DNA of 64,000 bases from JAIVJG01 sp964236735 (GCA_964236735.1 CAXSFM010000004.1:248001-312000); one strand, 5' to 3'; positions 26,141-35,487 are shown, numbered from the stretch's first letter. Numbers and translations are program-made. The notes: generated by a model not told the origin, from the sequence alone.

Positions 26141-27562
26141 TTAATGTGACTTGATAGCTTGAGTTTCTTCCAGTAAGGGGACGCGCGCTCCCGCGAATTC
26201 GACGGCAACGCCCGACAGCGCGAGATGAATCCCCTGTGCGGCGCGCTTGCCCATCTGTGAAGCGTCAACCGCCTCGCGTCCGCCGTTGACGCAGTCGCCG
26301 CCCGCAAAGTATTTAGGATTGCCGGTCTGCATCGTCTCTTTGCTCACCTCAACACGCCCGGCTGAATCGAGTTCGACGCCGGAAATTTGCGTGAACAAGT
26401 CGCGACGTTTTTGCTGCCCGACAGCTTTGATGATTATGTCCACAGGGATGTCGAACTCGGAATCTTTGACGGGCTGTGTGGACGCGCGCCCTGTTGCGTC
26501 TGCGTCACCTGCTTCCATCTTCACGCAACGCAACGCAGCGACGCGAGCGCCACTCTCATCCGCGATGATTTCAACGGGTGCGGTCTGCCAGTAGAACTCG
26601 ACGGCGTCGCGTTTCGCCAGTTCATACTCATACTCGTAGGCGGGCATCTCGCGCGCCGTGCGGCGGTAGATGAGCAGCACGCGCTCCGCGCCGAGACGAC
26701 GCGCCTGTGTGACGGCATCAATCGCCGTGTTGCCCGCGCCGATAACGGCAACTGTGCGCCCGACGGGCACGCTCGGCCAATTGCGCGTCTTGATGCGCTC
26801 GATAAAATCAAGCGCGTCATAGACTCCGGCTAAATCTTCGCCGGGAATATTGAGCCGTGTGGTTGCGCCGAGTCCCGCGCCGAGAAAGACAGCGTCGTGT
26901 GTGGATTCTAATTCGTCGAACGAAACGTCACGCCCGATTTCCGTGTCGAGTCTGAGCTTGACGCCGAGACGTTCGACCATCGCGGCCTCGCCGGTTGAGA
27001 CGGACTGGCGCATCTTGTATTCCGCCATGCCGTAGGTGTCGAGTCCGCCCGGTAGTGTTTTGCGTTCGTAGATCGTCACGTCGTAACCGAGTCGCGCGAG
27101 ATATGTCGCGCACGACAGTCCGGCAGGGCCGGAGCCGACGATGCCGACGGATTTGCCGTTGGACGTTCCCGCTTTGAATAGCTCGCGCCCCGCGCTCATT
27201 GCCGCGTCGGTCGCGTAACGTTGAAGGCGTCCGATTTCAATGGGCTTGTCCATCAAAGTCTTTTCGACGCACGCGCCCTCGCACAATACTTCGACAGGGC
27301 AGACGCGCGAGCAGGTCGCGCCGATGGGGTTGGCATCGAAGATGACTCGCGCCGAGCCGGTCAGATTTCCGCTCGCGATTTTCTTGATAAAGGATGGCAC
27401 GTCTATGTGTGTCGGGCAGGCGTGCGTGCATGGCGCGTCGTAGCAATAGACGCACCGGTTGGATTCCATGATGGCTTCGGCTTCCGTGAGCGGCGGCGCG
27501 ATCTCGCGAAAGTTGCGCTCGATCTGCTCGAAGGTGATGGGGGATTCGTGTGTGACGGACAT
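26141..27562 (-). CDS. preT: NAD-dependent dihydropyrimidine dehydrogenase, electron-input subunit
   Basis: A 473-residue flavoprotein of the GltD/PreT type. The N-terminal helical domain binds two 4Fe-4S clusters (C37, C40, C45, C49 and C84, C88, C94, C98). FAD binds at IVGSGPAGLS (141-150) and NAD at VIGAGNTAID; GGDCVNG near the end closes the FAD site. It passes electrons from NADH to PreA. GltD is the main alternative, but the neighbours PreA, amidase, permease and dihydropyrimidinase settle it. The frame extends 27 codons upstream without a domain; I chose the ATG starting MSVTHES. Confidence 0.94.
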   Translation of the reverse strand: MSVTHESPITFEQIERNFREIAPPLTEAEAIMESNRCVYCYDAPCTHACPTHIDVPSFIKKIASGNLTGSARVIFDANPIGATCSRVCPVEVLCEGACVEKTLMDKPIEIGRLQRYATDAAMSAGRELFKAGTSNGKSVGIVGSGPAGLSCATYLARLGYDVTIYERKTLPGGLDTYGMAEYKMRQSVSTGEAAMVERLGVKLRLDTEIGRDVSFDELESTHDAVFLGAGLGATTRLNIPGEDLAGVYDALDFIERIKTRNWPSVPVGRTVAVIGAGNTAIDAVTQARRLGAERVLLIYRRTAREMPAYEYEYELAKRDAVEFYWQTAPVEIIADESGARVAALRCVKMEAGDADATGRASTQPVKDSEFDIPVDIIIKAVGQQKRRDLFTQISGVELDSAGRVEVSKETMQTGNPKYFAGGDCVNGGREAVDASQMGKRAAQGIHLALSGVAVEFAGARVPLLEETQAIKSH

Positions 27563-27599
27563 GTCTGATGCCGGCCTTTCATGAAGTAAGCACAAGAAG

Positions 27600-28469
27600 T
27601 TAATCGGCGACGATGGCGTCGTAGGTTTCCGGCCTGCGGTCACGGAAGAACTGCCACGTATTCCTCACCTGTCGAATCATGTCGAGGTCGAGGTCGGCGA
27701 CGATCAGCGCGTCTTTGTCGCGTGGAGCTTCGGCAATGATTTGCCCGCGCGGGTCGCAGAAATAACTCTGGCCGTAAAATTCTCCGATGTCCCACGGCTG
27801 CTCATGGCCGACGCGATTGATCGCGCCGATGAAGTAGCCGTTGGCGACGGCGTGCGCGGGTTGTTCGAGTTTCCACAAATATTCGGAAAGTCCCGCGACG
27901 GTGGCCGATGGATTGAAGACAATCTCCGCGCCGTTTAAGCCCAGACAACGCGCGCCTTCGGGGAAGTGGCGGTCGTAGCAGATATAGACGCCGATGCGCG
28001 CGTAGGCCGTCTCGAAAGTCGGGTAGCCGAGATTGCCGGGCTTGAAGTAGAACTTCTCCCAGAAGCCGGGATTGACGTGCGGGATGTGATTCTTGCGATA
28101 TTTGCCGAGATACTTTCCGTCGGCATCAATGACGGCGGCGGTGTTGTAATAAATGCCGGGTATCTCTTCCTCATAAATCGGAACGACGATGACCATGCCG
28201 TGCTGCTTCGCGACTTCCTGCATGAGCTTGACGGTCGAGCCGTCGGGGATTTTCTCGACGGCATCATACCAGCGCGTCTGCTGCTCGGCGCAGAAGTAGG
28301 GCGTCGTGAAAACTTCCTGCATACAGAGTATCTGCACGCCCTGCTTGGCGGCGTCTTCGATGAGCGCGAGATGCTTGTCGAGATTGGCGCGCTTGATTTC
28401 TTCGATGGGTGCGTCTGTGCTGCCGGCGTGAGTCGCCTGAATCAGTCCGCATTTGATAACTCGTGCCAT
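27600..28469 (-). CDS. Nitrilase-superfamily amidase, beta-ureidopropionase type
   Basis: A 289-residue carbon-nitrogen hydrolase with the full catalytic triad: E52 in CMQEVFTTPYFCAEQ, K126 in GKYRKNHIPH and C164 in GVYICYDRHFPEGAR. The RKNHIPHVNPGFWEKFYF and YICYDRHFPEG blocks are typical of N-carbamoyl-beta-alanine amidohydrolase (and of N-carbamoyl-D-amino acid and N-carbamoylputrescine relatives). In this operon the substrate should be N-carbamoyl-beta-alanine or its methyl form, giving beta-alanine, CO2 and ammonia: step three of the pathway. It lies between the permease and preT genes on the same strand. Confidence 0.92.
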   Translation of the reverse strand: MARVIKCGLIQATHAGSTDAPIEEIKRANLDKHLALIEDAAKQGVQILCMQEVFTTPYFCAEQQTRWYDAVEKIPDGSTVKLMQEVAKQHGMVIVVPIYEEEIPGIYYNTAAVIDADGKYLGKYRKNHIPHVNPGFWEKFYFKPGNLGYPTFETAYARIGVYICYDRHFPEGARCLGLNGAEIVFNPSATVAGLSEYLWKLEQPAHAVANGYFIGAINRVGHEQPWDIGEFYGQSYFCDPRGQIIAEAPRDKDALIVADLDLDMIRQVRNTWQFFRDRRPETYDAIVAD

Positions 28470-28540
28470 GTTCTATTCTTCCTTTGTGCGAAAAATTTGC
28501 GGCTTCAATTTTTGAAGATGAACCAAACGGAAAATCAAGT

Positions 28541-30049
28541 TTACGCTTCTGTCGTGATGCTTTGCGACGGCGGAGAGAGTTTCATCAGCAAGAGATGTGT
28601 GACGGCGGACGCACCGAAGCCGACAAACCATGCGTAATCATAAAGCGGTCGCAGCGTAGGCACAACCAACCCCACCCACGCGAGGCCGCAGCCGACGAGC
28701 GTCGCCACCACCGCGCGCCAGTTCCAGCCGCGCGTGTATGTATAGATGCCCTTCGCGCGGTAGAGGTCGGGCAGCGCGAGCCGTGTGTCGCGGACGAGCC
28801 AGTAGTCTGCGATGAGCACGCCCGCGATGGAGCCTAAGCCGCCGGAGTAGCCGACGAGCCAACTGAAGATGTAGCCGGACGGGTCGGCGAGCAGTCGCCA
28901 CGGCTGCATCAAAATGCCGATGATGCCGGTAATCAGTCCGCCGAGTCGAAACGAGATGAGACGCGGGAAAGCGTTGGCGAAGTCGTTCGCCGGAGAGACA
29001 ACGTTGGCCGCGATGTTGACGGCGAGCGTCGCGACGACGACCGTAAACATCGAAATCGCGATAATCCACAGTTGGCTGAACTGTCCGACGAGTTTCATCG
29101 GGTCCCACAGTTTATCAATCCCGACGTTCGGATAAATGACGACGGCGGCGGACGTAATCATCACGCCCATCGCGGCGAAGACGGTCATCGTCGTGGGGAG
29201 TGCGGCGACCTGCCCGATGACTTGCTCGCGCTGGCTGCGACCGAAGCGCGTGAAGTCTGGCATGTTGAGCGAGAGCGTCGCCCAGTAACCGATCATCCCG
29301 GTCAAACTCGGAACGAAGACGGGCATAAAGTCGCCCCAGGTGTGAAACTTGCCCGCGTCTGTGAACAGATAGCCGAGGCCGCCCGCGCGCCAGATCGCCC
29401 AGACGAGCAACAACGTCGTCATCACCAGCACGAACGGCGCAGCCCAGTTTTCCACGCGCCGCAGCAGATTCATCCCTCGATAGATGATATAGATGTTGAG
29501 TCCCCAGAAGAGCAGGAACGAGAGCCACTCGGTCGTCATGTGCCCGCCGATGGGGCCGCCGAGCAAATTATTCCAGCCGGGGATGAGCGCGCCAAAAAAA
29601 GTGTTGAGAGCTTCGCCGCCAATCCAAGCTTGGATGCCGAACCAGCCGCAGGCGACGATGGCGCGCATCAGCGCGGGCAAATTCGAGCCGTAAGTTCCGT
29701 AAGCCGCGCGCGCGAAGACGGGGAAGGGAATGCCGTACTTCGTGCCGGGATGCGAGTTGAGCAAAATCGGCGCGAGCACGATGATGTTGCCGAGCAGGAT
29801 GGTGATGAGCGCCTGCCACCAGTTCATCCCGACGTTGATGAGGCCAGAGGCGAGAATGTAAGTCGGGATGCAGTGCGCCATGCTGACCCAAAGCGCCGCG
29901 TAGTTATAAGTCGTCCAATCGCGTTTGGCGACGGGCACGGGCGCGAGGTCTGCGTTATAGAGCGGGCTGGCTTCCAACTCCGCGTAGTCGCGCAGTTCGA
30001 CGCGCCCGTCCGCGTGTTGAATAACTTCAGACTCTAAAGTCGCTGCCAC
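28541..30049 (-). CDS. NCS1 family nucleobase permease
   Basis: A 502-residue membrane protein with about 12 helices of the nucleobase:cation symporter-1 family. Family motifs: RDWTTYNYAALWVSMAHCIPTYILASGL in helix 1, HPGTKYGIPFPVFARAAYG between helices 2 and 3, the NMPDFTRF segment and SPANDFANAFP. Relatives carry uracil, allantoin, hydantoin or cytosine with Na+ or H+. Its place among reductive pyrimidine genes points to uracil/thymine or a dihydropyrimidine/hydantoin. GTG start with GGAGG about 11 bases upstream. The C-terminus lies 71 bases from the amidase gene. Confidence 0.93.
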   Translation of the reverse strand: MAATLESEVIQHADGRVELRDYAELEASPLYNADLAPVPVAKRDWTTYNYAALWVSMAHCIPTYILASGLINVGMNWWQALITILLGNIIVLAPILLNSHPGTKYGIPFPVFARAAYGTYGSNLPALMRAIVACGWFGIQAWIGGEALNTFFGALIPGWNNLLGGPIGGHMTTEWLSFLLFWGLNIYIIYRGMNLLRRVENWAAPFVLVMTTLLLVWAIWRAGGLGYLFTDAGKFHTWGDFMPVFVPSLTGMIGYWATLSLNMPDFTRFGRSQREQVIGQVAALPTTMTVFAAMGVMITSAAVVIYPNVGIDKLWDPMKLVGQFSQLWIIAISMFTVVVATLAVNIAANVVSPANDFANAFPRLISFRLGGLITGIIGILMQPWRLLADPSGYIFSWLVGYSGGLGSIAGVLIADYWLVRDTRLALPDLYRAKGIYTYTRGWNWRAVVATLVGCGLAWVGLVVPTLRPLYDYAWFVGFGASAVTHLLLMKLSPPSQSITTEA

Positions 30050-30066
30050 TTGTCTGGACGCCTCCG

Positions 30067-30804
30067 TTATTTCACAGGTGATTCGATCTTGATGTCAGAG
30101 TTGAAATCGGAGACGGTGACGACCGTGTGTGACTTCACGCCGTTGAAATCGCCGTCGGTTTCGGTTTTGCGCGGCAGTCCGTCGGCGACCGAGAGCCAAG
30201 TCTTCGCCGTGCTCTTCAGGTTCATGCCCAGAGGATTGTTCTGCGTGTACTGATAGACAAGCATCGGCTGGCCGTCGAGCGTGTCGGGGCCGACGAGTTT
30301 CACGTCCGCCGTCTTCGTCAATTCTTCAATCGTCTTCGGATCGCGAAACGCTTTAATCATCACGCCCGCATCAATCGGCGATTGCACCCAACCGCCGTTC
30401 GGCGTTTTGATGAACGTTTTGTTGTCGGCGATGACGAACTCCATCTGCGCGTTCTTGCCCGCGCCGCCAGCAGCGTCACCCTCTCTGACCATGCGATAAC
30501 GGTCGGGCGCGGCGTACTCGACGGTCATCGTGCTGTTCGTGCCCTTGTCGGTCGTGGATGTGATGTGCGCGCGAAACGATTTCGCATCGAGTTGCGCGTG
30601 CATCGCTCTGAGCATCACGTCGAGCGGCTTGTCGTCGGCAGAGATGGCCGCCGCACCATTGTTGTTGCTGCCATTCCTCACGTTGCCGCTGTCACTACCC
30701 GGAGCCGATGCGACGCCGCCTCCGTTGCTTGTGCCGGTCGAAGCGCAGGCAGCGAGCAAGAGCGCAGAGATGAAAATTGTAAACAGTTTAATTTTAGGAT
30801 TCAT
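30067..30804 (-). CDS. Hypothetical lipoprotein, LolA/LppX-like beta fold possible
   Basis: A 245-residue protein with a lipoprotein signal (FTIFISALLLAAC, lipid-modified Cys at residue 20) and a Gly/Ser/Asn-rich linker to about residue 55. The mature domain (SFRAHITSTTD, MTVEYAAPDRYRM, TFIKTPNGGW, GQPMLVYQY) resembles the curved half-barrel of LolA/LprG/DUF2092-type carriers of hydrophobic ligands. That family match is by pattern only. It is embedded in the pyrimidine operon, 17 bases upstream of the permease start, so it may be co-expressed without taking part in the pathway. Confidence 0.7.
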   Translation of the reverse strand: MNPKIKLFTIFISALLLAACASTGTSNGGGVASAPGSDSGNVRNGSNNNGAAAISADDKPLDVMLRAMHAQLDAKSFRAHITSTTDKGTNSTMTVEYAAPDRYRMVREGDAAGGAGKNAQMEFVIADNKTFIKTPNGGWVQSPIDAGVMIKAFRDPKTIEELTKTADVKLVGPDTLDGQPMLVYQYTQNNPLGMNLKSTAKTWLSVADGLPRKTETDGDFNGVKSHTVVTVSDFNSDIKIESPVK

Positions 30805-30854
30805 GGGGATAACCTGTTCTATGCTAGTGCGTCAATCGAGACGAATTCAATTCT

Positions 30855-31577
30855 TTACTCTAACTCAAAGCGGACGGTGACGCGCGCGTTGACTTTGATT
30901 TGTCCGAGCGCAAGCGTGCCCTCTGAACTCGATGTATCTTCGGAGCGTCCAACAACTCCGTATGAAATGTTGTTCTGAGCCAGATAGCCGCGTTGCTCTA
31001 CTTCTTCCTCAATCGAATAAGCCTTGCCGATCTTCTGGCCGATAACGCCGGTAAGCGCGACGGCTTTCTCCTGCGCGGCTTTGATGGCGCTGGCGCGTGC
31101 CTGATCGCGATACTTGCGAAGTTGAGAAGTTTGAAAGCGCACGGAGTTGAGTCGCGTGACGTTCGCTTCGAGAAGTTCGGAGAGGATCGCTTCGGCCTTC
31201 GTCACATCACGGAGCGTGAAGACGAGGTCTTTCCTCACCGAATAGCCGAGTAAGAGTCGAGCCTCATCATTGCCGCGATAACGCGGTTCGAGTTTGATGT
31301 AATCAGTCTGCACGTCTTCGGGCGCGACACCGTACTTTTTCGTCAAGGCGATTAAATTCTTCAGCCGCTCGTCGGTTTGAGTTTTCGCCTGCCGCAATTC
31401 TTTGTTGAAAGTCTGCACGGTCACGTCATAGACGACTTCATCCGGCACGACGTTGACCTCCGCCTCGCCGGTGACGGTGATAAGTCGCGGCTCGATCTTA
31501 TCCTCGGCATGCACGGCGACGACGGCGAGCATCACGACGGCGAGTGACAGAAGAGTTCTACCGAAATAAGTTTTCAT
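30855..31577 (-). CDS. SIMPL-domain (DUF541) exported protein
   Basis: A 240-residue protein with a Sec signal (TLLSLAVVMLAVVAVHAED). The mature part begins ITVTGEAEVNVVPDEVVYDVTVQT, the typical first strands of the SIMPL/DUF541 (YggE-like) fold, and contains the helical centre with YRDQARASAIKAAQEKAVALTGVIGQKIGKAYSIEE. YggE-type proteins lie in the periplasm and are tied to oxidative stress resistance; their mechanism is unknown. The ATG chosen has GGAG seven bases upstream; two earlier ATGs lack spacing. Like the lipoprotein after it, it sits inside the pyrimidine gene run. Confidence 0.87.
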   Translation of the reverse strand: MKTYFGRTLLSLAVVMLAVVAVHAEDKIEPRLITVTGEAEVNVVPDEVVYDVTVQTFNKELRQAKTQTDERLKNLIALTKKYGVAPEDVQTDYIKLEPRYRGNDEARLLLGYSVRKDLVFTLRDVTKAEAILSELLEANVTRLNSVRFQTSQLRKYRDQARASAIKAAQEKAVALTGVIGQKIGKAYSIEEEVEQRGYLAQNNISYGVVGRSEDTSSSEGTLALGQIKVNARVTVRFELE

Positions 31578-31619
31578 TCGCATCTCCAATCAAAGAATGA
31601 ACACGCACAATTATTAAAT

Positions 31620-33002
31620 TCAGATGCGGACGCACGTTCCGCGTTTCAAAAACTGCCCGTCACCAGCCTTCCCCTTGTACTCTCCGTTTTCAATCACGAC
31701 GCGCCCGCGCGAAAGCACCGTCTCGACGACGCCCTTAATCGTTTTGCCTTCATAGGCGCTGTAGTCCACGTTCATGTGATGCGTCGCCGCGCTGATGGTC
31801 TGCTCTTTCTCCGGGTCGAAAATCACGATGTCCGCGTCCGAGCCAACAGCAATCGTGCCTTTCTTCGGGAACAGCCCGAACATCTTGGCGGCAGCGGTCG
31901 AAGTGAGTTCGACGAAGCGGTTGAGGCTAATACGATTCTCCACCACGCCGCCGTTGTAGATGAGCGGGACGCGATGCTCGACGCCCGGCGCGCCGTTCGG
32001 GATTTTGGAAAAGTCTCCGCGCCCCAATTCCTTCTGCTCCTTCATGCAGAAAGGGCAGTGGTCGGTCGAGATAACTTGCAGGTCATCCGTCTTCAAACCC
32101 TTCCACAATTCCTGCTGATTCCATTTCTCGCGCAGAGGCGGCGTCATCACATATTTCGCGCCGCCGAATCCCGGCTCGTCGTAATTATCGAGCGAGAGGA
32201 AGAGATACTGCGGGCACGTCTCGGCGAAAGCGGGAAGGCCACGGTCGCGCGCCTCGCGAATTTGTTTGAGCGCGTCGGCACAAGAGAGATGCACGATATA
32301 GACGGGCGATTCGGCCATCTCTGAAATCGCAATCGCACGGTGGACGCCTTCGGCTTCGGCGAGAGTCGGGCGCGTCAGCGCGTGATACTTCGGCGCGGTG
32401 CGTCCCTGTGCGAGCGCGCGTTTGATAATCTCATTGATGACGATGCCGTTTTCCGCGTGCATACATATCAGCCCGCCGCGCTCGCCCGCCGCCGACATCG
32501 CGCGAAAGATCGTCGCATCGTCCGCGAGGAAGACGCCGGGATAGGCCATGAACAACTTGAAACTCGTCACGCCTTCATCCATCAAGCGATGAAGTTCAAC
32601 CTTGTTCTCGTCTTCAAATTCCGTGACGATGAGATGGAAACTGTAATCAATCGCCGTCTTGCCCTCGGCCTTCGCGTGCCAGAGGTCAAGCCCTTCGGTC
32701 ATCGAACGACCTTTGGTCTGGACGGCGAAATCAATAATCGTCGTCGTCCCGCCAAACGCCGCCGCAATCGTTCCCGTGCGAAAGTCGTCCGACGCTTGAG
32801 TCCCGCCAAACGGCAATTCCATGTGCGTGTGCGGGTCTATACCGCCCGGTATGACGAGCTTGCCCGCCGCATCAATCACGCGGTCGGCTTCCATCTCAAG
32901 CGTCGCACCGATGACTGAAACTGTATCGCCGTCAATCAGGATGTCAGCTTTGTAATCGTCAACGGCGGTGACGATGTGACCATTACGAATGAGTGTTCTC
33001 AT
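31620..33002 (-). CDS. hydA: Dihydropyrimidinase (D-hydantoinase)
   Basis: A 460-residue cyclic amidohydrolase of the two-zinc TIM-barrel superfamily. Metal ligands are visible: H58 and H60 in GGIDPHTHMELPF, carboxylated K149 in GVTSFKLFMAYPG, H182 in CMHAENG, the later His in YIVHLSCADAL, and the Asp in ISTDHCPF. It opens the ring of dihydrouracil or dihydrothymine to the N-carbamoyl-beta-amino acid, step two of the pathway. Length and motifs fit dihydropyrimidinase better than allantoinase or dihydroorotase. The chosen ATG gives the normal MRTLIRNG start; 20 upstream in-frame codons have no family match. Confidence 0.94.
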   Translation of the reverse strand: MRTLIRNGHIVTAVDDYKADILIDGDTVSVIGATLEMEADRVIDAAGKLVIPGGIDPHTHMELPFGGTQASDDFRTGTIAAAFGGTTTIIDFAVQTKGRSMTEGLDLWHAKAEGKTAIDYSFHLIVTEFEDENKVELHRLMDEGVTSFKLFMAYPGVFLADDATIFRAMSAAGERGGLICMHAENGIVINEIIKRALAQGRTAPKYHALTRPTLAEAEGVHRAIAISEMAESPVYIVHLSCADALKQIREARDRGLPAFAETCPQYLFLSLDNYDEPGFGGAKYVMTPPLREKWNQQELWKGLKTDDLQVISTDHCPFCMKEQKELGRGDFSKIPNGAPGVEHRVPLIYNGGVVENRISLNRFVELTSTAAAKMFGLFPKKGTIAVGSDADIVIFDPEKEQTISAATHHMNVDYSAYEGKTIKGVVETVLSRGRVVIENGEYKGKAGDGQFLKRGTCVRI

Positions 33003-33111
33003 AGTGCTATTCAACTCAGAAGAATTAAATGACGACGAGTGCTTGTAGACAATGAGGCACATGTCCGACGAAACTATGGGCAGCGAAAAATAAAAATTCT
33101 AATCGGTCGAT

Positions 33112-34113
33112 TTATTCAGTCTTATATATGCTCTCAACTTCCGGGCTAAACTCTTCCTTTAATGATTCCTTCTGCTCTGCAAGCTGTCTCCAGATGGAAG
33201 CCCATTTACTCCTTAGCTCGCGAGCCTCTGACTCTTGAACTTTTAAGATGTCGCAGGAGCCTAAAGTTTCACCCCCAGCCCCCGAATACCATTTGACTAC
33301 GAAATTGAAACCAGAAACCCAAAGAAAATCATAGGATAAGTTGTGCGACACGGGCTTAAGGTAAAATGCATCCAGCTTGCTGGCACGCATTCTTTTCAGT
33401 ACGCGTTCATAGTCGTGATTTGCTTTTGTTTCACTACCTAGAAAAACTCGCGCAATTCGCCCACCTTCATCGCAAAATGTCTTTTGAAGCGTGAGAAGTT
33501 TACTAACATCGGGATTCGGATGTTCAATTAACCAAATCCTTATCGAATTGGAATGCGTAATCCTAATAACTAGATTTTCTCCGCTGTCTTTTCTTTTTTT
33601 CTGCTCTTCCAAGAGGCATTCCCAAAAAAAATAATAGCTCCTCAATGCCCAATCCTCTCCTTCGACTTTGAATCCATCATCGAGCGTTCTGAAATTACTC
33701 AAATAGTCGTTGTACGTCCTTTCCGCAGCTTCCTTGATAACATCAGGGAAGTCAGAAATTAGCTTTTCTTGGTTCGAGCCTTGCTGATCGCCGCTTAAAC
33801 GTCGATCAATCGTTCCTAATTTTCTTTGGATGGCTTCTACCGCATTCGACACAGTTCTATTCTCCGTTGAACTAGCTAACTTGTGGGCTACAGTTCGCAC
33901 TGAATTGAGTGAATAGGTTAAATCGAAAAGAATGCCCAACGAGGATAGCAGCACGGACAGAATGATACCGTATGAAATGGCTGCAAAGATTTCCGCCTTT
34001 AGGAAGAGGCTGAGTAAAGTATAAAAAATACTCAGCACGATTGAGACCAAAACGATGATTATCGCCACTTGGGTCTTTGCCCTGTCATCTGGAGTTTGTG
34101 AGTTTTTAGCCAT
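33112..34113 (-). CDS. Hypothetical two-helix membrane protein, AT-rich insertion
   Basis: A 333-residue protein with two adjacent transmembrane helices near the N-terminus (about residues 15-37 and 42-62), a helical linker, and a soluble alpha/beta C-terminal domain of about 200 residues (NLVIRITHSNSIRIWLIEHP, IARVFLGSETKANHDYERVLKRM, FLWVSGFNFVVKWYSGAGGETLGSCDIL). No known catalytic motif is clear. Base composition is clearly AT-richer than the genes around it, and codon choice differs, which suggests horizontal arrival. It interrupts the pyrimidine gene run between the aminotransferase and the dihydropyrimidinase, 20 bases from the former. Confidence 0.75.
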   Translation of the reverse strand: MAKNSQTPDDRAKTQVAIIIVLVSIVLSIFYTLLSLFLKAEIFAAISYGIILSVLLSSLGILFDLTYSLNSVRTVAHKLASSTENRTVSNAVEAIQRKLGTIDRRLSGDQQGSNQEKLISDFPDVIKEAAERTYNDYLSNFRTLDDGFKVEGEDWALRSYYFFWECLLEEQKKRKDSGENLVIRITHSNSIRIWLIEHPNPDVSKLLTLQKTFCDEGGRIARVFLGSETKANHDYERVLKRMRASKLDAFYLKPVSHNLSYDFLWVSGFNFVVKWYSGAGGETLGSCDILKVQESEARELRSKWASIWRQLAEQKESLKEEFSPEVESIYKTE

Positions 34114-34133
34114 GAGTAATTTAGTCTCCTTTG

Positions 34134-35438
34134 TTAGAGTGTTGAAAATGATTCGTCGAGGACGTGAACGAGTTCGTCCACGATGTCTTCCGTCGAGTTA
34201 AGCATTAGTCCCGTGCGGATGACGTTGCCGTAGAGCCCGCCTTTGCCGATGAGGACGCCGCGCCGCTTCGTCTCTTCAAAAACTTTGAGGACGGATTGCG
34301 GGTCGGGTTCTTTCGTCTCGCGATCTTTGACGAGTTCGAGCGCCTGCATCAAGCCCATGCCGCGCACGTCGCCGATGACAGTGTATTTCTCTTTCAACTC
34401 TTCGAGCTTCTCGCGGAAGTATGCGCCGACGGTCGCGGCGTTGGTGCGGAGGTCTCCGTCTTCGATGACTTTGATAACGGCGAGCGCGGCGGCGGACGAG
34501 ACGGGATTGCCGCCGAAGGTCGAGAAGGTGATTCCGGGAAACTTATCGGCGACTTCGGGCGTCGCGACGGTGATGCCAATGGGCACTCCGTTGCCGAGTC
34601 CTTTCGCGGAAGTGATGATGTCCGGCTCGACGTTCCAGTGTTCGATGCCGAACCACTTATCGCCGGTGCGTCCCCACGCGGTCTGCACTTCGTCGGCGAT
34701 GAAGAGTCCGCCGTGCGCGCGCGCGATTTCAGCGGCGCGCTCGAAGTAGCCGGGCGGCGGGACGATGAAGCCGCCGACGCCCAAAATCGGCTCGGCCATG
34801 AAGGCGGCGATCTCGCCGGTCGTCGTCGTCATAATTAACTCTTCGATGTCTTCGGCGCAGGCGAGTCCGCATTCCGGGTACGTCAGCTTGTAAGGGCAGC
34901 GATAACAATAAGGCGCGCGCGCGTGGACGATGCCGGCGACCTGCGGCGGCAAGGGTCGCCACGTCGAGTGGCCTGTGGCAGAGAGCGCGGTGGCGGAGCG
35001 TCCCGAATAGCTGTGGCGCAGGACGACGATCTCGTGTCGTCCGGTGGCGATCTTGGCGGCGTGGATGGCCGTGTCGTCGGCTTCCGTGCCGCTCGTCGTG
35101 AAGAATGATTTCTTCAAGCGTCCGGGCGTAATCTGATGCAATTTTTCGGCGAGGTCGCCCTGCGGCTGGTTGGCGTAGAGCGTCGAAGTGTGCGAAAGCG
35201 TCTTGACCTGATTGATGATCACCTCGTTGACCTGCGGGTTGGCGTGGCCGACGCTGACCGTGAGCACGCCGCCGAAGCAGTCGAGATACCTGTCGCCTTT
35301 ATCATCCCAGACGTATTGACCTTCGCCGCGCACGAGCGCGAGCGGCTCTTGATAATAAGTGGCGACGGCGGGGAAGAGAAATTCCTTGTGCTTGCGGACG
35401 ATCTCGGACGTTTGTGTGACTGGTTCGGCGGTGCTCAT
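34134..35438 (-). CDS. Class III aminotransferase, beta-alanine/AGXT2-like
   Basis: A 434-residue PLP enzyme. The glycine-rich binding region is FTTSGTEADDTAIHAAK, the aspartate pair is IADEVQTAWGRTG, and the cofactor lysine is K279 in TSAKGLGNGVPIG. Closest pattern is the AGXT2/4-aminobutyrate aminotransferase group, several members of which use beta-alanine or D-3-aminoisobutyrate. As the upstream gene of the pyrimidine cluster it would turn beta-alanine into malonate semialdehyde with pyruvate or 2-oxoglutarate. A cysteine-rich insert (YCYRCPYKLTYPECGLAC, about 178-194) is characteristic of this subgroup. ATG start with GGAG upstream. Confidence 0.9.
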   Translation of the reverse strand: MSTAEPVTQTSEIVRKHKEFLFPAVATYYQEPLALVRGEGQYVWDDKGDRYLDCFGGVLTVSVGHANPQVNEVIINQVKTLSHTSTLYANQPQGDLAEKLHQITPGRLKKSFFTTSGTEADDTAIHAAKIATGRHEIVVLRHSYSGRSATALSATGHSTWRPLPPQVAGIVHARAPYCYRCPYKLTYPECGLACAEDIEELIMTTTTGEIAAFMAEPILGVGGFIVPPPGYFERAAEIARAHGGLFIADEVQTAWGRTGDKWFGIEHWNVEPDIITSAKGLGNGVPIGITVATPEVADKFPGITFSTFGGNPVSSAAALAVIKVIEDGDLRTNAATVGAYFREKLEELKEKYTVIGDVRGMGLMQALELVKDRETKEPDPQSVLKVFEETKRRGVLIGKGGLYGNVIRTGLMLNSTEDIVDELVHVLDESFSTL

Positions 35439-35487
35439 ATAGATGTCTCCGTTAAATTTTTTCGCAGGATAAGATGGCGTTTTCGCC

